From contig DBYT01000071.1 in the NCBI GenBank assembly GCA_002309915.1, positions 1-8,953 on the forward strand: a stretch of DNA of 8,953 nt, written 5' to 3'. A model generated the notes under the pieces. It worked only from the letters and a program-made list of their open reading frames with translations. It was not told the DNA's origin and ran no database searches. Position numbers and translations under genes: made by a program. Shown here one piece after another: positions 6,402 through 8,953 of this stretch (positions are counted from its first letter, which is position 1; each line of letters opens with the position of its first letter). The stretch comes from Bacteroidales bacterium UBA1179 (lineage in GTDB: Bacteria > Bacteroidota > Bacteroidia > Bacteroidales > Bacteroidaceae).

Positions 6402-7799
6402 ATGATAGGGACTGAACTAAAAAACCAATGGAGCTTATGTCTGGATTTCATCCGTGACAACGTATCGAAAGCAGTTTTCGATACGTGGTTCTCTGTAGCA
6501 GAGCCGGTATCATTGGAAGACGGCGAACTCCTTATCCAGATTCCCAGCCCATTCGTATATGAGTATCTCGAGCAGAACTGCCTGGACGTAATAAAGGCAG
6601 CTCTCACCAAGGTATTCGGAAAGGGCACCAAACTGGCATACAGCATCCTTACCGATAAGGAGAACAACATAAGCCAGAACGTAAGTTCAGCCGATACCTT
6701 ATATAATATCAAGGGTACCGCCGAGATCGGAAACAAGGCTCCCGCCCCAACCGATGCTCCGTATGTTCAGGATCTCAATCCGCAGCTGGATCCCAATTAC
6801 AGTTTTGACAATTTCGTTGAGGGTATCAGCAACAAGCTTGCACGTACAGCCGGCGAGACCATCGCACTCAATCCTGCAGGCAGTGCTTTCAACCCCCTGT
6901 TCATATACGGTTCATCCGGCGTAGGCAAGACTCACCTTGCTACCGCTATCGGCCGCAAGGTCAAGGAACTCCATCCCGAGAAGAGAGTCCTCTACGTATC
7001 GGCCCACCTGTTCATGGTTCAGTATACAGATGCTGCCAGAAACAACACCGTAAATGACTTCATCCATTTCTATCAGTCAATAGACGTACTGATAATCGAT
7101 GACATGCAGGAGTTGTCCGGTTACACCAAGACTCAGAATACATTCTTCCATATATTCAACTATCTGCACCTTAACCACAAACAGCTCATCATGACGAGCG
7201 ACCGTCCTCCCAAGGATATGAAAGACCTTGAGGAGCGTCTGATCACCCGCTTCAAATGGGGCTTGGTGGCTGAGTTGGAGCGTCCGGACCTGAATCTGCG
7301 CAAGGACATCCTTCGCGACAAGACAAGACGCGACGGAATCAAGTTCCCGGAGCCGGTAATTGATTACATAGCCGACAAGGTTAGGGATAACGTTCGTGAC
7401 CTGGAGGGTGTGATTGTCTCACTCATGGCCTATTCGACAATCTACGGCAAGGAGGTTGACCTGAATCTTACCCATGAGGTGATTGACAAGAGCCAGCATC
7501 ACGAGCAGAAACCCATCACAATCGAATCAATTATCTCAAAGGTCTGCGACTATTATAACATCGACGAGACATCCGTGCAGTCCAAATCACGCAAGCATGA
7601 GATTGTCCAGGCAAGACAGATAAGTATGTATCTGGCCAAAAAGTATCTGGATTTCTCAACTTCAAAGATTGGAGCCTACATCGGAAAGCGCGATCATGCC
7701 ACAGTTCTCCACGCCTGCAACATGGTTCGTGACCAGATTCAGGTTGACAAGAACTTCAAGGCCGATATGGAAAATATCGAAAGCGGACTTCGCTGCTGA
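6402..7799 (+). CDS. dnaA: Chromosomal replication initiator protein DnaA
   Basis: DnaA binds DnaA boxes at the origin and, as an ATP-bound filament, melts DNA so that helicase can load. The protein has 465 residues. Domain I (about 1-80, from WSLCLDFIRDNV) is followed by a short variable linker and the AAA+ core. The core shows Walker A GSSGVGKT (170-177), Walker B VLIIDD (229-234), sensor 1 TSD (265-267) and the sensor 2 arginine in VRDLEG (R332). Domain IV carries the family signature SKSRKHEIVQARQISMYLAK (from 394) and GKRDHATVLHA (from 428). I prefer the ATG at 6402 because the protein then begins shortly before domain I, as in Bacteroides relatives. An in-frame TTG at 6375 would add nine residues and leave a leader of only about 20 nt. 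There is no clear Shine-Dalgarno sequence, only an A-rich stretch. The gene is monocistronic, with its own promoter and terminator. Confidence 0.97.
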   Translation: MIGTELKNQWSLCLDFIRDNVSKAVFDTWFSVAEPVSLEDGELLIQIPSPFVYEYLEQNCLDVIKAALTKVFGKGTKLAYSILTDKENNISQNVSSADTLYNIKGTAEIGNKAPAPTDAPYVQDLNPQLDPNYSFDNFVEGISNKLARTAGETIALNPAGSAFNPLFIYGSSGVGKTHLATAIGRKVKELHPEKRVLYVSAHLFMVQYTDAARNNTVNDFIHFYQSIDVLIIDDMQELSGYTKTQNTFFHIFNYLHLNHKQLIMTSDRPPKDMKDLEERLITRFKWGLVAELERPDLNLRKDILRDKTRRDGIKFPEPVIDYIADKVRDNVRDLEGVIVSLMAYSTIYGKEVDLNLTHEVIDKSQHHEQKPITIESIISKVCDYYNIDETSVQSKSRKHEIVQARQISMYLAKKYLDFSTSKIGAYIGKRDHATVLHACNMVRDQIQVDKNFKADMENIESGLRC

Positions 7800-7823
7800 G
7801 TTCTTAGGATGTAGAAGTTGATT

Positions 7824-7857
7824 AAAGCGGTGATTCTGTCACCGCTTTTTTGTTTTT
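7824..7857 (+). terminator. Intrinsic terminator of dnaA
   Basis: A perfect 10-bp stem (AAAGCGGTGA at 7824-7833 with TCACCGCTTT at 7839-7848) encloses the 5-nt loop TTCTG. A T-run, interrupted once by G, extends to 7857. It begins 24 bp after the dnaA stop, so dnaA and nrdJ are probably separate transcripts. Confidence 0.92.
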
Positions 7858-7908
7858 ATGCAGTTTCCTTTCAAAACAACCTCACACTCCCAAAATAACG
7901 CCCAATTG

Positions 7909-7984
7909 TCCGTTTTGGAAAACATTTTCAATTTCCAAAATTCGTATTCAATTGTTTATCTGTAATATAACTCTGCAAAACGGA
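7909..7984. repeat. Wider inverted repeat TCCGTTTTG / CAAAACGGA
   Basis: The 9-bp arms at 7909-7917 and 7976-7984 are perfect reverse complements. The left arm overlaps the left arm of the shorter repeat, so in RNA or DNA the two pairings would be mutually exclusive. The meaning is unknown; in AT-rich DNA part of this could be chance. Confidence 0.45.
7913..7940. repeat. Inverted repeat TTTTGGAAA-N10-TTTCCAAAA
   Basis: Two perfect 9-bp arms (7913-7921 and 7932-7940) are separated by 10 bp, so arm centres are 19 bp apart, close to two helical turns. This spacing suits a dimeric DNA-binding protein. There is no T-run after it, so a terminator is unlikely. It lies about 83 bp upstream of the nrdJ -33 element. 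Confidence 0.6.
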
Positions 7985-8022
7985 AAACTTCAGTCATGAT
8001 ATGAATTTATTTTTTTCAAACA

Positions 8023-8054
8023 TTAGTTTTTATCGGACACATTATTTACATTTG
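8023..8054 (+). promoter_or_regulatory. nrdJ: Bacteroides-type promoter of nrdJ
   Basis: The -7 element TACATTTG (8047-8054) is a perfect match to TAnnTTTG. A -33 element TTAG (8023-8026, one mismatch to TTTG) lies exactly 20 bp upstream. The predicted start near 8060 gives a leader of about 60 nt, too short for a cobalamin riboswitch. Confidence 0.7.
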
Positions 8055-8120
8055 TAAGGCTGTTGCCGGTTTCCCTGATCGGCCCGTATCATGCGCAAAC
8101 ATCAAACAAGTATATTATAA

Positions 8121-8953
8121 ATGGACGACAAGAAACAAACCTACACTTTCGAAGAGGCGTTCAAGGCCTCAGTGGACTATTTCGGAGGTGACGAACTTGC
8201 AGCCAAAGTCTGGGTGAACAAGTACGCAGTAAAGGACTCCTTCGGAAAAATTTATGAGAAGACTCCTGATGACATGCACTGGCGTATAGCCAATGAGATT
8301 GCACGCGTGGAGAAAAAGTACAAGAACCCCATGACAGCGGCCCAGCTTCATGACCTGCTCAAGGGATTCAAGTATATCGTTCCCCAGGGAAGCCCCATGA
8401 CCGGTATAGGCAACAACTATCAGATTGCATCACTTTCCAACTGTTTCGTAATAGGAAACGAAGGGTCGGCTGACTCCTACGGCGCAATCATGAAGATTGA
8501 CGAGGAACAGGTTCAGCTTATGAAACGTCGTGGCGGCGTGGGTCATGACCTTTCGGATATCCGCCCCAAGGGATCTCCCGTAAAGAACTCGGCACTCACA
8601 TCGACCGGACTGGTTCCGTTCATGGAGCGTTTCTCAAACTCCACCCGTGAGGTTGCGCAGGACGGACGCCGCGGTGCCCTGATGCTGAGCGTATCAATCA
8701 AGCACCCCGATTCAGAGTCATTCATCGATGCCAAGATGGAGAGCGGTAAGGTTACCGGCGCCAACGTATCGGTCAAGATTGACGATGAGTTCATGAAAGC
8801 CGCCATCGAGGGCCGCAAATATACCCAGTGCTACCCGATTGACGCCAAGAAGCCCTTATACAAGAAGGAGATCGATGCCAGCGAACTCTGGAAAAAGATA
8901 GTTCACAACGCATGGAAATCGGCCGAGCCCGGAGTCCTGTTCTGGGACACCAT
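8121..8953 (+). CDS. nrdJ: Class II adenosylcobalamin-dependent ribonucleotide reductase, N-terminal part, truncated by window edge
   Basis: This enzyme reduces ribonucleotides to deoxyribonucleotides in the cytoplasm, using vitamin B12 coenzyme to generate the thiyl radical without oxygen. The first 277 codons are present; relatives are usually well over 700 residues, so most of the barrel lies beyond the right edge. Visible motifs are SLSNCFV with C108, expected to be one of the redox-active pair, and KRRGGVGHDLSDIRPKGSPV (from 135), characteristic of NrdJ-type enzymes. They are followed by STGLVPFMERF and RRGALMLSVSIKHPD, typical of the reductase barrel. No N-terminal ATP-cone is evident. 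The radical cysteine, the second redox cysteine and the C-terminal tail cannot be seen, so class II assignment rests on similarity to NrdJ sequences. The ATG follows an A/T-rich leader without a Shine-Dalgarno sequence. Confidence 0.9.
   Translation, partial: MDDKKQTYTFEEAFKASVDYFGGDELAAKVWVNKYAVKDSFGKIYEKTPDDMHWRIANEIARVEKKYKNPMTAAQLHDLLKGFKYIVPQGSPMTGIGNNYQIASLSNCFVIGNEGSADSYGAIMKIDEEQVQLMKRRGGVGHDLSDIRPKGSPVKNSALTSTGLVPFMERFSNSTREVAQDGRRGALMLSVSIKHPDSESFIDAKMESGKVTGANVSVKIDDEFMKAAIEGRKYTQCYPIDAKKPLYKKEIDASELWKKIVHNAWKSAEPGVLFWDT

Larger units (their letters stand above)
7858..8022. other. AT-rich intergenic region between dnaA and nrdJ
   Basis: No gene is visible on either strand. The region contains two overlapping 9-bp inverted repeat pairs (see the repeat entries) and two copies of CAATTG (7903-7908, 7949-7954). 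It lies directly upstream of the nrdJ promoter and is a candidate control region. I see no cobalamin riboswitch signature. Confidence 0.5.

Noticed and set aside
8065..8084. Small hairpin in the nrdJ leader (GCCG ... CGGC)
   Set aside because: Only four base pairs with a loop of about 11 nt; too weak to call a regulatory element.
7858..8120. Cobalamin riboswitch upstream of the B12-dependent reductase
   Set aside because: I see no B12-box-like conserved core, and the predicted leader is only about 60 nt. Such a switch would also be expected mainly on B12 synthesis or uptake genes or on B12-independent alternatives.
1..8953. Mobile elements, CRISPR arrays, tRNA or rRNA genes
   Set aside because: I found no terminal repeats with a transposase, no regularly spaced direct repeats and no structural RNA signatures; every long gene looks like ordinary core or conserved genome content.

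Overview
This window reads as a chromosomal segment from a member of the order Bacteroidales. The evidence is a DnaA of Bacteroidota type, a periplasmic LacZ-like GH2 enzyme, a membrane protein resembling the DUF6057 family, promoters that fit the Bacteroides -33/-7 pattern (TTTG ... TAnnTTTG), and A-rich leaders with weak or no Shine-Dalgarno sequences. I cannot name the genus. Nothing in the window looks like a mobile element, a phage, a CRISPR array, a tRNA or an rRNA.

Layout. Bases 1-1352 (minus strand) hold the first 450 codons of a secreted GH2 beta-galactosidase; its C-terminal part lies beyond the left edge. A 142-bp divergent intergenic region separates it from a tight three-gene plus-strand operon (1495-6026). 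The operon encodes a polytopic membrane protein (DUF6057-like), a lipoprotein with PD40/TolB-type propeller repeats and an embedded CxxCH heme c motif, and a secreted N-acetylmuramoyl-L-alanine amidase with a SPOR-like tail. The gaps between them are 3 bp and then a 4-bp ATGA overlap, so the genes are almost certainly co-transcribed. A strong intrinsic terminator (6054-6092) closes the operon.

Next is a roughly 300-bp AT-rich region carrying a well-formed Bacteroides-type promoter, several short palindromes and a DnaA-box-like site. It leads into dnaA (6402-7799), which ends in its own intrinsic terminator. A second AT-rich intergenic region (7858-8120) contains overlapping 9-bp inverted repeats and a good promoter. 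It precedes the 5' third of a class II (adenosylcobalamin-dependent) ribonucleotide reductase gene, nrdJ, which runs off the right edge.

How the genes relate. dnaA and nrdJ are separate transcription units, but together they supply replication initiation and deoxynucleotides. The three-gene operon looks envelope-directed: all three products are predicted to be membrane or periplasmic. Its joint function is unknown. The pairing of a possible cytochrome-like propeller lipoprotein with a peptidoglycan amidase is the least explained part of the window.
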